Part shown: in pieces, positions 48,563 to 60,153 of the stretch
How positions within the stretch are numbered: the stretch's first letter is position 1
Layout of the letters: each line of letters starts with the position of its first letter
DNA from: Absidia repens
Lineage: Eukaryota; Mucoromycota; Mucoromycetes; Mucorales; Cunninghamellaceae
Length of the DNA: 64,000 nucleotides
Direction: 5' to 3'
Assembly (NCBI GenBank): GCA_002105175.1
Contig: MCGE01000008.1
Coordinates: forward strand, 930,001 to 994,000
The notes under the pieces: generated by a model
Told to the model about the DNA's origin: nothing
What the model saw: the letters and a program-made list of their open reading frames with translations, nothing else
Database searches by the model: none
Program-made: the position numbers and the translations under genes

Positions 48563-49965
48563 TCAAAGGTGATTTTCCAACGCTTGTTGCCGGGTATACC
48601 ATCGCAAGATTTCTTCATAGATTGTCCAAGCAATGGCGGAGTTCAGGGGTTTTCTAATCAAGCGGACGCTAATACCATCAAAGAAGCCCATCATGCCCTC
48701 CTCCTACAAAAGATGAGAGAATCAAGTTAGTTTCGTTCATAGTAATAGTATACATGTTTTTTTTTTTTAAAAAAAAAAAATAAGAATTTACCTTGAGCAC
48801 CTTTGACGCCGCCTGTAAAAGGTTTTTGTAAATTGTTGGTTTTAGTTGCATTCGAGTTTTAAGCATATCGAAAGGCTGAGTGATAACAGTTGCGGTCATA
48901 CCAGCAATGACCCCTGATCCCATGTTGATAACAGCATTCGCTACATGGTATTGATGAAGTTCGGTCCATACTATTATCATAATAACAATGTTTTCAAAGT
49001 TTATCACGATGCTCTTTTTTTCCCCTTGGTGATTTTCTTTTCCGTTCTTACCATTTGCCTTTCGTTTACAGTTTTCGTAGAAAAAGAGATATATACCAGC
49101 AAAAGGAGCATCCCGTATAAACGTAGCACCGTACCCTGCAAATAATCCACGAAGACCGTCGTTTTTGATAATAGATGTAAAGGCTTCCGTCATAGATTTA
49201 TAATTGTAAAAATTGCTCTATAAGAACCCACCACCAAGCAAGGTAAGTAGGATATTTTAATGCAAACGATGTGATGTTTTTTCCTCGACTTACTTCGTAC
49301 CGCACTTTGACCACTGTGATTGGCATCATAACATAGCCTACAGCACCGCGAGCTGACATTCCAGACACAAGATTTTCCCATTGCTTTTGTTCATATACAG
49401 AGGAATGTTTGATAGGTAGATAGGATTTCCAAGTCGGTCTTGTTCGAGCCAATATATCTCGGATTTCAGATAAAGCGAAAAAGTACATGGCTGACCCTGG
49501 CACATTTCTAAAATGGGGGAAGTTAGCTCAGCCGATCATCATCCTAACCGTTCAATATCTGCCGCCTCAGCCTATTTCTACCCCCTTTCAATTTACCTTA
49601 AGATTGTTGGTACCGTACCACGCCAGAGTCCAGCCACACCCTTGTTGTTGACAATATCACGAATAGTCGAATACATAGTACTAATCATAAATAATAGCTG
49701 CATTAGTACAATGGTGTCAAAAACAAGAAAAGACTCTTTCACCACGATCGTTAGCTGTATTGTTTTTTCTTTACCTTTTCTGAGGTGCTACCAAGAGACC
49801 TTTAAGTTTTGCTTCCCGTAGAAAGGCAAGGTGATCTTGACGTTGTTGTTGTAGTCGAGTTTTGATAAGATCCAAAGGTTGTAATGAAAGGCAGGCCACC
49901 ATACCAGACATGGCACCACCCGTCAAGTGAAGTAAAGGTGGGGTGTTATTATCACGTTTCCCCAT
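48563..49965 (-). CDS. HEM25: Mitochondrial glycine carrier (SLC25A38/Hem25 type)
   Basis: Exons 49965-49775, 49680-49597, 49507-49294, 49217-49052, 48970-48792 and 48703-48563, joined in phase, give 324 residues. Three carrier repeats each have a PxDxxKxRxQ-like signature: LSLQPLDLIKTRLQQQ, MPITVVKVRYE and TQPFDMLKTRMQ, with GLWRGTVPTILRNVPGSAMY, GLFAGYGATFIRDAPFAGIY and GFFDGISVRLIRKPLNSAIA after them. This combination is typical of Hem25, which brings glycine into mitochondria for 5-aminolevulinate and heme synthesis. The degenerate second signature (PITVVK) is also usual for this carrier. The HAD phosphatase lies 312 bp upstream on the same strand. A loose HEM/iron theme with the siderophore gene is noted only as context. 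Confidence 0.93.
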
Positions 49966-50276
49966 AAAATTCTACGGTATAAAAAATAGTTTTTGAAAAT
50001 AAAAGAGTAACGGAAAAAAAAAATAAGACAATTGAAAATAAATCTTTTTTAAGAGAGCTGGAAGACAGGCCAACCCAACCCAACCCAAGGAATAATTGAA
50101 ACGGCGCTTCAATGTCCAACACCACTCGACGTTTTGACATGACCTGTGCCAATATAATGCATTCCAACCCCCCCCCCACACAGTAAACAATTGTCAAACG
50201 CTTTAAAATCAAAACAATGATGCTATTTTTATTAATTTAAAACAATAAAAAGCTAATATAACAAAATATAATGTGA

Positions 50277-51455
50277 CTATGATTCTAATAAATCTACTTT
50301 TACTCCAAAAGTACCATCCCCCAGGACAGAGATAGACACATCGCTCAAATAAGAGACAATATGATCTGCACCCGCTTCTTTTAATTGATCTGCAGTGTGG
50401 GTGGTTGTACAGGCAATTACTGTCATTCCAGCCGCCTTCCCAGATTGTACACCTAGTGTATAAATGTCAAGAGGCCAAAACAAAGTCGGGGGAGAAATAG
50501 TGAGTACAATATTTACATGTAAAAAACAATTGTTGTAGTTACCGGCAGGAGCATCTTCAAATATCAAACAGTCGGAAGGAGCAACACCAAGTAATTCGGC
50601 TGCATTGAGATAACCTTCAGGGTCGGGTTTGCCACGGCTCACCTACAAACGAGTACACCCACCCGTAAAGATATAAGTCAAGGTTTCGGTTTTGGTTATC
50701 CCCTTTGGTTTTTACCTTGTCACCGGTAGATAAGCTTTCTGGCACCGGAAGACCACATTGTTGCAACCTCTTTTTAGCTATCAGTGAAGTGGCTGCGGTA
50801 CAAATACCCCACTTTCCAAGAGGAATACAATCAAGTAAGGCCATCACCCCCGGGAGAACTATCAGAATTCAACATTTTTTTAATTCAGTCAACGCCACGG
50901 CAGAAGCTGGTTAGTCAGAGTCTCCATTTTTTTTTTTTACTTTACCTTTCAGACCGTCAGTTTCTTCAGCTAAATTTTTTTCCATCTCATCTACATATTC
51001 TTGTGTTGCTTTTTCAGGAACCCATTCGGCAATAGTTTCAATAGTACGCCGTCCGTGAGAAGTGGCCAGGATCTACCGTGTAAATATTTAGAAAAAGCAA
51101 AATTTTGAGTGAGTGGGCTGGAAGTAACTCTGAATATGCAAAAAAAAAAAAAAAAAAAAAAAAAGCGGGGTACTCTATGATAACGAGTAAGAATATGTGG
51201 TAGACGGGTTTGCAAAGGAGAAGTGGTCGTGGTGAGATAGAATGTGTAAATAAAACGTACTGACAAGAGTGAGAATAGAGAAGGCGGGGGAAGGAAAGTA
51301 ACTTTTTTTTTTACCTTGACTGGATCCAAGCCCTCTTGTTCGGCGAAATTATACCAATGTTTAATGACCAAAGCTGTGCTATCCACCATTGTACCGTCGA
51401 GGTCAAATATAACACCTTTGATACCATTGATATAGGCTGACCGCACGCTTGACAT
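50277..51455 (-). CDS. HAD-family phosphatase, GPP1/DOG-like (glycerol-3-phosphate or sugar phosphatase)
   Basis: Exons 51455-51315, 51072-50946, 50858-50716, 50642-50543 and 50452-50277 join in phase, 228 residues, close to the usual Gpp1 length. HAD motif I is GVIFDLDGTMVDS with both aspartates. ILATSHGRRTIETIA matches the cap region of yeast Gpp1. Then WGICTAATS (motif II), VSRGKPDPEGYL with the motif III lysine, and CLIFEDAPAGVQSGKAAGM (motif IV). Relatives dephosphorylate DL-glycerol-3-phosphate or 2-deoxyglucose-6-phosphate; the sequence alone does not separate these. A glycerol role in osmotic stress is possible. The shadow open frames in other phases are ignored. Confidence 0.9.
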
Positions 51456-52164
51456 ATTGACAGTTTAAGGAATTTCACAAAAAAAAAAAAAAGAGAAGAA
51501 CGAAGGAAAGGAAATGAAAAAATGGGAAATTCCTTTCAATGCCCCTATTCTCCGATTTTCAAACATGAAACATTCATTACCTCAGCAAAAAAAAAAAAAA
51601 AAAAAAAAAAATGCTACTGCCATAAACGCGCTCTTTTTTGCCCCTCCCCCACCTTTCCGTACTTGGGTCAGTAATAAGTACTCACTCCTACTATAATTTT
51701 GCTATTTATTTCATACTGTAAAGAGCAGCCTGATAGCTTATCTTGATTCACAGAAAGTAAGTAAGAAAAATGGAAGTCATCGTCAAGAGAATACACACAA
51801 ATATTCACTATCAGGTGATTCTTTTTTTTTTTTTTGCGAGGGGTGTGGAGGGAAAAGATGGTATTTTTAGTTACCAATTCAGTTGAGAAAATGACACGAA
51901 AAACAAATCTAATTCGGGATCTTCTATTAGGTGGAGGCATTTCATGTAAGAGGAAAAAAAAAAAAAAAAGTGGGCGTTTGGTATTTGGGATCGTAGTGTA
52001 TGTATGAGTACGGGAAGTTCAATAATTGTACAAACTATATGGGGATCACTAACCAATCTATCATTGTCACAACACAAAAAATTCAAAAATGAAAAACATG
52101 TAAAATATTCGAGGTAAAATAAAATAGGTTTTTATTTTTGCAAAAATAAAGTGGTAAAATAAAT
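51456..52164. other. Intergenic, no gene recognised
   Basis: Upstream of the HAD gene and downstream of the SLX4-like gene. GA/poly(A) runs (51478-51492, 51584-51610) form the CT-rich leader of the HAD gene on the minus strand. The short frames are low-complexity. Confidence 0.5.
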
Positions 52165-53577
52165 TCAATCTAAATCTAGACAAGCGGCTTGAGACCAAAG
52201 CGAGGTACTAGATAATGGTGATAAAAAGCCTGATGGAAGAGAGTTCTGCCGCCGGGGCAAAGTAGGTTGAACGTGAGAAGTTACCAATGGGAATCGAATA
52301 AAAGAAGGGTCCAGCGCCGCGTCGTTGCCACCCATGTCCTTTTCCAACATTCTTTCTAAAGCCAACCTTGCCAATGTCCGAGATTCTTCAATAGAGGCAA
52401 TATTTGATGCATCCAAATTCACCTTTCGTTTCTTCCTCTTTGATAAGGGCCGTTGTTGCTGGAGGTCCTCTTCCGTCATCAATGATAACGAAAGCGCCAT
52501 CGCGATGGATTCATCTTCCGTTGGCGCCAGTTTGCGTTTCTTGAATTTCGTCTGTTGCCAGGACGCCACCCTGTATATCAACACATCCGTTGAAAAATCA
52601 TTATCATCATCCGCTTCTTGGGTGCATTCTGAGTGGGTGGAAGTCGTAGCGTTCGTCCGTTTCTTCGTAATCAATGACGGTGTTGATCGTGTCGTGCGGG
52701 CATGATTGTCAGTGGAGGGCGGTTCGGTAGCAAACGTACAGTAACTGATAGGAGGCAAGGTAGTAGAAGATGATGCTGTTGCTGCTGTTGATGCTGATGC
52801 TGATGATAATGTCTCGATAGCTTTTCCTGCCGAAGATGCATTTCGTATTGGTACATGCCCCCATTGCATCCATTTGATTTTACTGAGGAGTTGTGTCATC
52901 GTCAGTGATTTTTGTGCTGCGCATCGTTTGATATGGGTAATTTTGCTCCGAAGACTCGATCCAGGTAAGGTATCATGACATACAATGCAAATGTCTAAGG
53001 TTTGTAAAAAGGGTATAGAATGGCCGGCATAAGTAGTCAGTTGTTGTTGTTGTTCCGCTAATCGTTGTTCAGTTTCCAAAGAGGTAAGGCATTGATCAAA
53101 GTGACGTTCCTTGTGTACCCCTTTCAAATGCTTGATTGATTTTCCACAAAAAGAGCAATAATCCATAAACAAAGTTTCCAAAGACTGATCGCTACCATCC
53201 GCCCTAACGGTCCTGTTTTCTTCTGTAATATCGTCGACAGTTGAAGCCAAACAACCATCGATATGTTGCTGTCTGCTGTAACTTGTATTGAAGGCACTGA
53301 GGTCTTTGTTGCATATAGGACAAGAATATTCACCAAGAGTAGCTGGAATACTTTCGGTTACTTTTGGTCGAGTTTTTGGAAACTTGGTGGTATCGTTATC
53401 CAATGTCATAGGTGGCGATGTCGTGGTCGAACATGGCGACTGCTGAAGAGAGGTGTCGATAGCTGCGGTCGAGGTCTCATTGGCTGGTTTCGGTGTTATA
53501 TTGTGAGGACGATTTAATGATAATAGTTGACGTCGTTCTGTTTTGTTGGAATTGAGTGACGAGGAAGGTTTTAGCAT
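52165..53577 (-). CDS. SLX4-like protein with three UBZ-type zinc fingers
   Basis: A single exon of 470 residues starting MLKPSSSLNSNKTERR. The open frame extends 12 codons further up but without an ATG. Three Cys2-His-Cys UBZ-like modules follow each other: SCPICNKDLSAFNTSYSRQQ with HIDGCL; YCSFCGKSIKHLKGVHKERH with FDQCL; and ICIVCHDTLPGSSLRSKITH with IKRCAAQKSLTMTQLL. A later DESIAMALSLSLMTEEDLQQ segment resembles the stretch after the UBZ fingers in SLX4/BTBD12. SLX4 is the scaffold of structure-specific endonucleases (SLX1 and others), with UBZ fingers binding ubiquitin. I do not see a clear C-terminal SLX1-binding domain, so this could be a shortened SLX4 or another UBZ repair factor. 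It is intronless, unlike its neighbours, and divergent from eL27 with 191 bp between starts. Confidence 0.6.
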   Translation of the reverse strand: MLKPSSSLNSNKTERRQLLSLNRPHNITPKPANETSTAAIDTSLQQSPCSTTTSPPMTLDNDTTKFPKTRPKVTESIPATLGEYSCPICNKDLSAFNTSYSRQQHIDGCLASTVDDITEENRTVRADGSDQSLETLFMDYCSFCGKSIKHLKGVHKERHFDQCLTSLETEQRLAEQQQQLTTYAGHSIPFLQTLDICIVCHDTLPGSSLRSKITHIKRCAAQKSLTMTQLLSKIKWMQWGHVPIRNASSAGKAIETLSSASASTAATASSSTTLPPISYCTFATEPPSTDNHARTTRSTPSLITKKRTNATTSTHSECTQEADDDNDFSTDVLIYRVASWQQTKFKKRKLAPTEDESIAMALSLSLMTEEDLQQQRPLSKRKKRKVNLDASNIASIEESRTLARLALERMLEKDMGGNDAALDPSFIRFPLVTSHVQPTLPRRQNSLPSGFLSPLSSTSLWSQAACLDLD

Positions 53578-53768
53578 AAATGAAAAACGTAACGATATAA
53601 AAAAGTAAAACAAAAGAAATAAATATATATAAAAAACAGGAGGTAGAAAACAGGAAAATTTTCGGAATTTTAAAATTAGTGGCGTCGGGCAGACCGCACA
53701 CTTGAATTTGGATTTGAGGGCGTGGTTCCGTTTTCCTTCTTTTTCCTTTTATCAAAAAACAGCTCACC
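53578..53768. promoter_or_regulatory. Shared divergent promoter of the SLX4-like gene and eL27
   Basis: 191 bp between the ATGs. The right half has a CT-rich leader before the eL27 start (53730-53760). The centre has GACCGCACACTTGAATTTGG, resembling the family of CCGC/TTGAA motifs noted elsewhere. Promoter function is inferred from position only. Confidence 0.5.
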
Positions 53769-54649
53769 ATGGTCAAGTTCATCAAGGCTGGTAAAGTACG
53801 TATCGAATATCAACATATAATGGGATCAAATAGCATAATTGGATATACGCATGGAAATAGGATGGATGGATGAAACTTATAGTTAAACGGATGGATGGAT
53901 GGATGGATGGATGAAATGAGTGGGAAGACCTTGGTTTGAATTGACATTTCAACTTTTTTTTTTCTACTTTTTGAATCTCGATAGGTTGTCGTTATTTTGC
54001 AAGGTCGTTATGCTGGCAAGAAGGCCGTTGTTGTCCGCAGTACGTTTTACTTACTATATCGAAACTTCACTACGAAAACCGTGGACTCACATATTCTTCT
54101 CCCCTTTTTTTTCTTTACTTTTCTTCTAGACCACGATGAAGGTACCAAGGACAGACCCTACGGTTATGCTGTCGTTGCTGGTGTCGAACGCTCTCCCTTG
54201 AAGGTTACCCGCTCTATGGGTAAGAAGAAGGTTGCCAAGCGCTCCAAGGTCAAGCCTTTCATCAAGATCGTCAACTACAACCACATGATGCCCACTCGGT
54301 AAGTCATATGTCAAACGTTACTTGAAATGATTCTTTGCAAATTATCTCATACATTTGGACCTTTTATAATATAGTTACGCTTTGGAATTGGAACAAATCA
54401 AGGGTACTATCTCTGCCGATACTTTCAAGGAACCCACTCAACGTGACGAATCCAAGAAGGTAATATATATCCATATATTGACTACGTGAAGGATCTTTGA
54501 CAGCTTTTACTATGTTTGGACAGCACAACCATACGACTCTATATTAACCTTTTTTATTTTCCTTTTATAAATAGGTCATCAAGAAGTTGTTCCAAGAACG
54601 TTACCAAACTGGCAAGAACAAGTGGTTCTTCAGCAAGCTTAGATTCTAA
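53769..54649 (+). CDS. RPL27: Large-subunit ribosomal protein eL27
   Basis: Exons 53769-53795, 53985-54039, 54130-54298, 54375-54459 and 54575-54649 give 136 residues, the exact family length. The start [20 protein letters not shown], the middle [20 protein letters not shown] and the C-terminus [15 protein letters not shown] are diagnostic. The first intron begins only nine codons in and has GTACGT as donor, as does the second. Intron 1 contains GGAT/ATGG tetranucleotide arrays (53860-53915). An AATAAAATATT follows about 30 bases past the stop. High expression is expected. Confidence 0.97.
53860..53915. repeat. (GGAT)n arrays inside eL27 intron 1
   Basis: Two blocks of GGAT units (53860-53872 and 53889-53913) within the first intron. 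Similar arrays occur in the probable leader introns of eL29 and eL6. Confidence 0.85.
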
Positions 54650-55240
54650 ATTAGTTATTATGCTCCTCTCTTGATCAACAATAAAATATTATCATTCAGT
54701 TGTTTGATTGAAGGCATTTTGTCTCATTGATTATTCATTTTGTTTTGTTTTATTTGTCTTTTTATTTTATTTTCGTGTATGTGTCTTATTTATGCTATAC
54801 TGTGGGAGGGGGTTATTTTATAAGCCTGGGTAATGATCATGCAAAACTTATTCAGTTTATGGCGTTTTGTGCTACGAAGACCAGGATAGGGATAGTTGGC
54901 TAAAAAAAAAAGTGGGGTGGGAGATATGTCTATCAATTTTACCTCTACTACCACCATCTTATTCAATCTATTATCACTTCCATTTTTTGATCGTCATTAA
55001 TTCCTTTCCTACATCCCAACCATCATTGCAGACCATATTCAACCCAAGCAATACTGTCCAAATTACGCCTGTTGAATATCCTTCCCTTTCCTGCAACCAA
55101 CTTAATAACGTAGTATGAATTGTAAAAAATCAAGTTTTTTATTAGGTATATTATATAACTAAACTACTATAAATAAAACACAATCTATCTATTTGACATA
55201 ACATTCGCCAATCCAAACACCATCATCATAGCTCTTGATT
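54650..55240. other. Intergenic between eL27 and PTC7 (tail to tail)
   Basis: eL27 3' end, then AT-rich sequence. The open frame 54867-55118 has no family match. The PTC7 poly(A) region should be near 55125-55200 (minus-strand AATAAA-like runs around 55170). Confidence 0.5.
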
Positions 55241-56692
55241 TCATTGCGTACCACCACGAACCAGAGTAGCTATTAAAGTGATATCATCCGTTTTCCCACC
55301 GCAATAATTGCTACCATGAGCTTGCGCATCCTTCGCCCAAGGAGACAATCGTTTATGATCCAGAGATAAAAATTTTGCAGTATTGGTTAACAGCTTGGCC
55401 AGTTCACGTATCGTTGCCGCCACCAACTCATCGCCGTCCTCCTTGTCCACGGTTGCCATTGTTTTGTTCACCAAAGCAAGTGTTTCATGGGAGTAGACAT
55501 TGTCAAAATAACCATCCGTTGCCAGCAAGATGATATCACCGTCCTTCAAAAAAAAAGATTTCTGATCCCCGTCCTTGGGCATGTCCGTCACAAAAAGATC
55601 CCGATCAGGATAGGTTTCTGGCACAACTGTCAGCTGATACCTGTGATCATGATGTCAAAAAAAAAAAAGAGTGAATCGGGCAGGCAAGTTTTTTTTTTCA
55701 TATGATGATCATGATACAAGAAGATAGATAACAACTTACGGACAATTGAAGTAATGTTGTTGACTGGGACTTTCATACACCACTTTTTGATCCCGAATCA
55801 AGAGGAATGCACTATCGCCAAGATTGCACGTTGTCATTTTTCCCGTCATTTTGCATAGATCCAAAATACATGCTGTGCTGCTTCCAGCTTCCACTTTCCC
55901 ACCTTCTTGCAGTTGATGAAACGCAGTATCCAAAATATGATGAGCATCGAGACTATTTTCATCCTTGGCAGCAGCAGCGGCATTGTTCATGAGTGTCCAT
56001 GAGAAGAGTGCTATATAGATAAAGGGTTAGTTCATCAACATACGTCTCATTCGTTCACATAAAAAAAGCTTTTGGTTTCACCTGGGTCTACACCGACGTC
56101 TGCCCAACCTATTGGAACCATACATAGAGGGGCATTGTGAGGCTTTTGTTTTTTTTTTTTTGGAATATTGCCATTTATTTTTGTTACCTCCAACACCGTC
56201 AGCAACACCAATGGATAGGCCGCTCGGTGTACAAGTATGATAAAAAGCATCTTCACCTGCATCGACTTTGCCTACTTTGAGTTGTTTCCAGTAAGGAATT
56301 TCGTTTTCGGTCTTGCGTTGTTTGGGAGAGCGATTCTTTGGGTGCCAGGCAGCATAAGCAATGAAATTGAAGGCTTGAGGAAGATTACTGTCACATAGCA
56401 GAGGATCAGGTTCGTCGCTTCCATGAGTTATCGTTGTGTCTTGTGTTGGTGTCAACTGTGTGAACCGCAAAGTGGTTTTTGCTGTCGAGTTCAGAGATCG
56501 CTTACTGCTCGCAATATATGTTGTTGGCTGATGGATCTTCAAAGATGGTGAAGCAGTATGTAAAACTCGATGCGTATTTATTGCTGGATAAATACGACAA
56601 AGCGAAGGCGTAAGCACCGTCCTCTTGGGTGAAGCTAAGAGTTGAGAAACTGACGCCATTCGTTGTATGTACGATTTTGTCATTTGAATCAT
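55241..56692 (-). CDS. PTC7: Mitochondrial PP2C-type protein phosphatase, PTC7-like
   Basis: Exons 56692-56188, 56108-56082 (27 nt), 56010-55740 and 55640-55241, joined in phase, 400 residues. The basic Ser/Thr/Arg-rich N-terminus (MASVSQLLASPKRTVLTPSL) looks like a mitochondrial presequence; start at 56692 or at the second Met (56683) is possible. PP2C metal and catalytic marks are KVDAGEDAFYHT, GVADGVGGWADVGVDPALFS, GSSTACILDL, TTCNLGDSAFLLIRD, DIILLATDGYFDNVY and GGKTDDITLIATLV. Yeast Ptc7 and relatives act in mitochondria on coenzyme Q synthesis factors. Order and length agree with that family, and the tiny second exon carries the GWADVGVDP block. The neighbouring eL27 is convergent. Confidence 0.92.
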
Positions 56693-57009
56693 TTTTAGAG
56701 AAGAAGAAAAAAAGTGTTACGGAGAGAAAGAAAAACGCAAAAAACTTTGAAATGCAAAAAAAGTCTGTCGGAGTTTATCAGAAAGCCAGTTGGCATGAGC
56801 CTGCTGAGAGAACGTTTTACGAGTACAGGCAAAATGGGTGTTGACCTCCTCCGCCATTTAGCACTTTAGCTTGAAGCTCCTGGAGTGTGTTTGAGCTTTT
56901 GATGCATATTTGAGCAAATCAATTGTAATAGAAATAGTGAACCAGATATATATATGACGTCCAGATTAATGGAGGCGATAATATTCAGTCGGGAAAGCTA
57001 TGCTGGAGG
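56693..57009. other. PTC7 upstream region
   Basis: GA-rich just above the start (minus-strand CT-rich leader, 56698-56760), then unique sequence with no gene. A weak open frame (56629-56844) overlaps the leader. Confidence 0.5.
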
Positions 57010-58135
57010 GAGGATATAGAGTGATTAATATGAATGGTCGAGCTGGAATAGGTCAAGCTCTCATATAAATTGACCTAACACTGCCAATCAATTGCTAGGG
57101 CTCTTGAGGTGAAATAATAATCTTCATACCGGGCGGCTACGCTCACTGTAAGGTAAGAAATTAATTAATATGATTGGTCAAGCAGGCACTGGGTCACAGA
57201 GACTTGGGACTCGTAGTTATCCGCCGGGGTTTTATGGAGGAGGGAATGGGATAATGCCTGATAGTGGGGGCTACACTAATGGTACCACTTAGATTCATTG
57301 ATAATACTTGAACAGGCATAGTCACCTATTTCATATCAAAAGACCTATGACTGACAGGCAATCGCAAGGGCCCTAAGGGGAAAGGGTTCATGATGTGTGA
57401 ACTAGAAAATAAGAGTTTGATATTACACTCGCAAAACAGCTATAATATAGATCTTGTTCACTTTCCAAGTAGGTCAGAGGATGGTTTATAAAAAGACATA
57501 TTTTATTGATGCATATTGATGGGTGCTAAAACTAAAGGAAAGGGAGTCAATGTAACAGGGGATTTACTGGTGGTGGCATGAAGTAGACTAGCATGGGATC
57601 TGAAGAATGTTAAACACTAATCGCTAGGTCAACTTGTAAAAAGGTATCTAATAGGCTGTATAAGGCATGAGAAAGGCCAAGTGATGTATTACATTGAAGC
57701 AAAACAACAGCTAACGTTAATGTAAAACGAACGATGGTAAAAAATATAATCTATTGCACAAGACATGAAAAAAGAATAATGGGACAGTATTCATTACAGA
57801 AAGTAAAGAGAAGCATATTTTATTGAATATAGATTCAAACTGTGGACAAACTGACACTAAACTAAGCTAATGAAAGCTTGAGGAAGCCCATCTACTGTTG
57901 GGTTTGAAACCTGAAGCCAAAATGAAAGGGTTTCCCCATGCACCTTGTAATCCCTGAGCTGAAAACGCTTCTAAACTAGTCCTGGCACTAATCTAAGTCC
58001 AACATAACCCCATAGGCGCAACAATTGTGAAGAATTAAAGATGGAAAAAGAAAAGAAAGAGAGAGGGGAGATGCGAAAAAATGAAACCTGGGAAAATAGA
58101 AAATTATACATGCGGCATTTGAAATGATTTTCCCG
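57010..58135 (-). repeat. Dispersed repeat, copy F (with internal duplicated modules)
   Basis: Minus-strand landmarks: TTCAAATGCCGC (complement 58112-58123) but CACGTG lost, a pyrimidine tract, core 57984-57892, AATAAA complements at 57818-57823 and 57501-57507, and a TTCACACATCATGAACCCTT segment near 57390. Its far end holds three related modules beginning near 57030, 57160 and 57300, each with a GGTCRAGCWGG/TTGAACAGG-like start. A + strand fragment of the family lies at 58415-58520. Confidence 0.75.
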
Positions 58136-60150
58136 TCTCTTCCGTTAGCGTTTTTTTTTTTTTTTTTGATATACTTTTCTCCAAGCCAACCGCCATCATC
58201 GGCGGTGAAGCAATCGGCGTTATGTTAGTTTACAGAATAGCTTATCATACCTTATTTACTTGATTAGTTTACTTTATGTTGCGTTTGCTTCATAGCAAGA
58301 TAATCTTTTTCCCACTCTGTTTAGTCCCACCACATACACACCGCGCTCTCTGCACTAATTACCCTCATCCCACCCTAGTAGCTTATATTAAAATAAGTGC
58401 TATGGTACTGCATTGTCATTAAATTAGCTTAGTGTACGGAGCTGTCATACCTTCAATCTATATCCCAATAAAATATGCTTTGTATTTTCATTAGAATATG
58501 TTTGATTGTTTCTTTAGAAGGGGTATACATAGATATCTTAAATTAGCTCTAAAAATGGCCGTGCTGCACCAATAAAACCCGCCCATAAAAATAGGTTCCT
58601 ATAAAAGAGGTGCGAAGAACTCATTGCAACAGTAAGTGAACAATATTGCAGCCACATTTTAATTCTCAAGGTATATCACCAGCAAAATAGGAGGCGTTAC
58701 CAAAATAAGGAATTCAATTCATGCATGAATTTAACTTCAGGTACCAGTTATCAGATCTATTCAATCATGCACCAAACAAATGTAACGGTTTAGTACTGCA
58801 TACCGGGCTGATACGCGATGAGTTGGCCTACTTACATTTCAGTTGATTGATATAAAGGTCCTCTTTTTTTTCTTTTTTGGCAAGTGTCATAATGTTTAAA
58901 TCCCGCCGGTTCCTTTTTTGAATTTGAGAGTGCCAAGTGGGACTACCCCATGTCTTGTCTATCACATTCAGTCACCATTTATACATTCCCGGATCAGCTC
59001 AGTGATTTTTATTTGAAAATCCTCCGTAGATTGACGAAAAAGGGACCAAAACAAACCCATTGAGCATGTATTCCAATCTACATACCACAAACAGAAAACG
59101 GTATCTTATACTGTATGATTATTTTAAAGATAATGATTTACTGTACTATTTCATAATATTTTTTCACTTATGATCTCAAATTTATAAGGAGAAGAGAACT
59201 GAATTTACAGCGGACCGTGATGTAACAAAAATAATACAGGTGTCATGGTGTCAAAATAACGAACATCGCGCTGGACGAAAATATCAAACTTAAATATATA
59301 TATATGAACGATTTCATAACTCTGTCTTCATTTGTATCATGTCATGTTCGAATGAAAAATATGATACCTATTTTATTTTAATGGTTACTATGTAACATTG
59401 GTAAAGAAACATATATCTGCAGTGGCATATCGAATTGTAAAATGCGGGATGAGCAAAAAGGAAATCCCATGCATGGTAAATGAAATAAAAAAAAGTTCCA
59501 GGGCCCCATAGTCAATTACTCTTTATGCTTTGCGACATGCACTATCCAGTATATTTTTTTAAAGAAATTTTTCTTGTAATATACCAATTTTTTTTTTTTT
59601 TGGAAACGAAGTTTAAAATCAAGGTACCATGTTTGTTACACATGTTGGTCTTTCCTCAACATATTCATTCCGTTTGCGCGCCAATTTTCTGAATTTTGTA
59701 TTATGGTATTATGATCGTGGGCATTTGCACAACCTTATTACGTTCTTATCATCAGTTTATACTCATCTCTCCCGTTTGTTAAATTTCTACACTTTGCAAT
59801 TTACTTATATCGGGTTTATTCTACAAATTTTCTCTGGGATTATTTTTCAAGATCCGTTCACCACTGGGTTTTTATTAAATCGCTCACTAGCAGATAAACT
59901 AAAACCATGCTTATCAGAATTGATAAAGAGTTCAACTAGTGTCCCTTAGTATTATGAAAAAAAAGTAAGTTTAACACAAAGATCAAATTTGGCGATACTT
60001 GCTTTTAACATTTAGTGTTCGCTATTTTAAATACAATTAGAGAGCCAACACTGATTATCATGTGGGCTCTAAGAGGAGATTGAATGCGGGAGTCTATCCT
60101 AGGTAAAATATTGACATTTGCCCTTTTCCTCGTATCACTGTAAAAAGTGC
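58136..60150. other. Long intergenic region, no gene recognised
   Basis: Contains a plus-strand repeat fragment (about 58415-58520, with AATAAAATATG), TTTAAATCCCGC at 58895-58906 with no gene start nearby, and an open frame of 106 codons at 59629-59949. That frame follows ACGAAGTTTAAAAT, also seen upstream of the GPI gene at about 11303-11316. It encodes a Leu/Phe-rich peptide with no motif I know, so it is left uncalled. Confidence 0.5.
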
Positions 60151-60153
60151 CTC

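Noticed and set aside
59629..59949. 106-codon open frame as a possible small membrane protein
   Set aside because: AT-rich, Leu/Phe-rich, with no known motif, no neighbouring splice signals and no clear leader; not supported as a gene.
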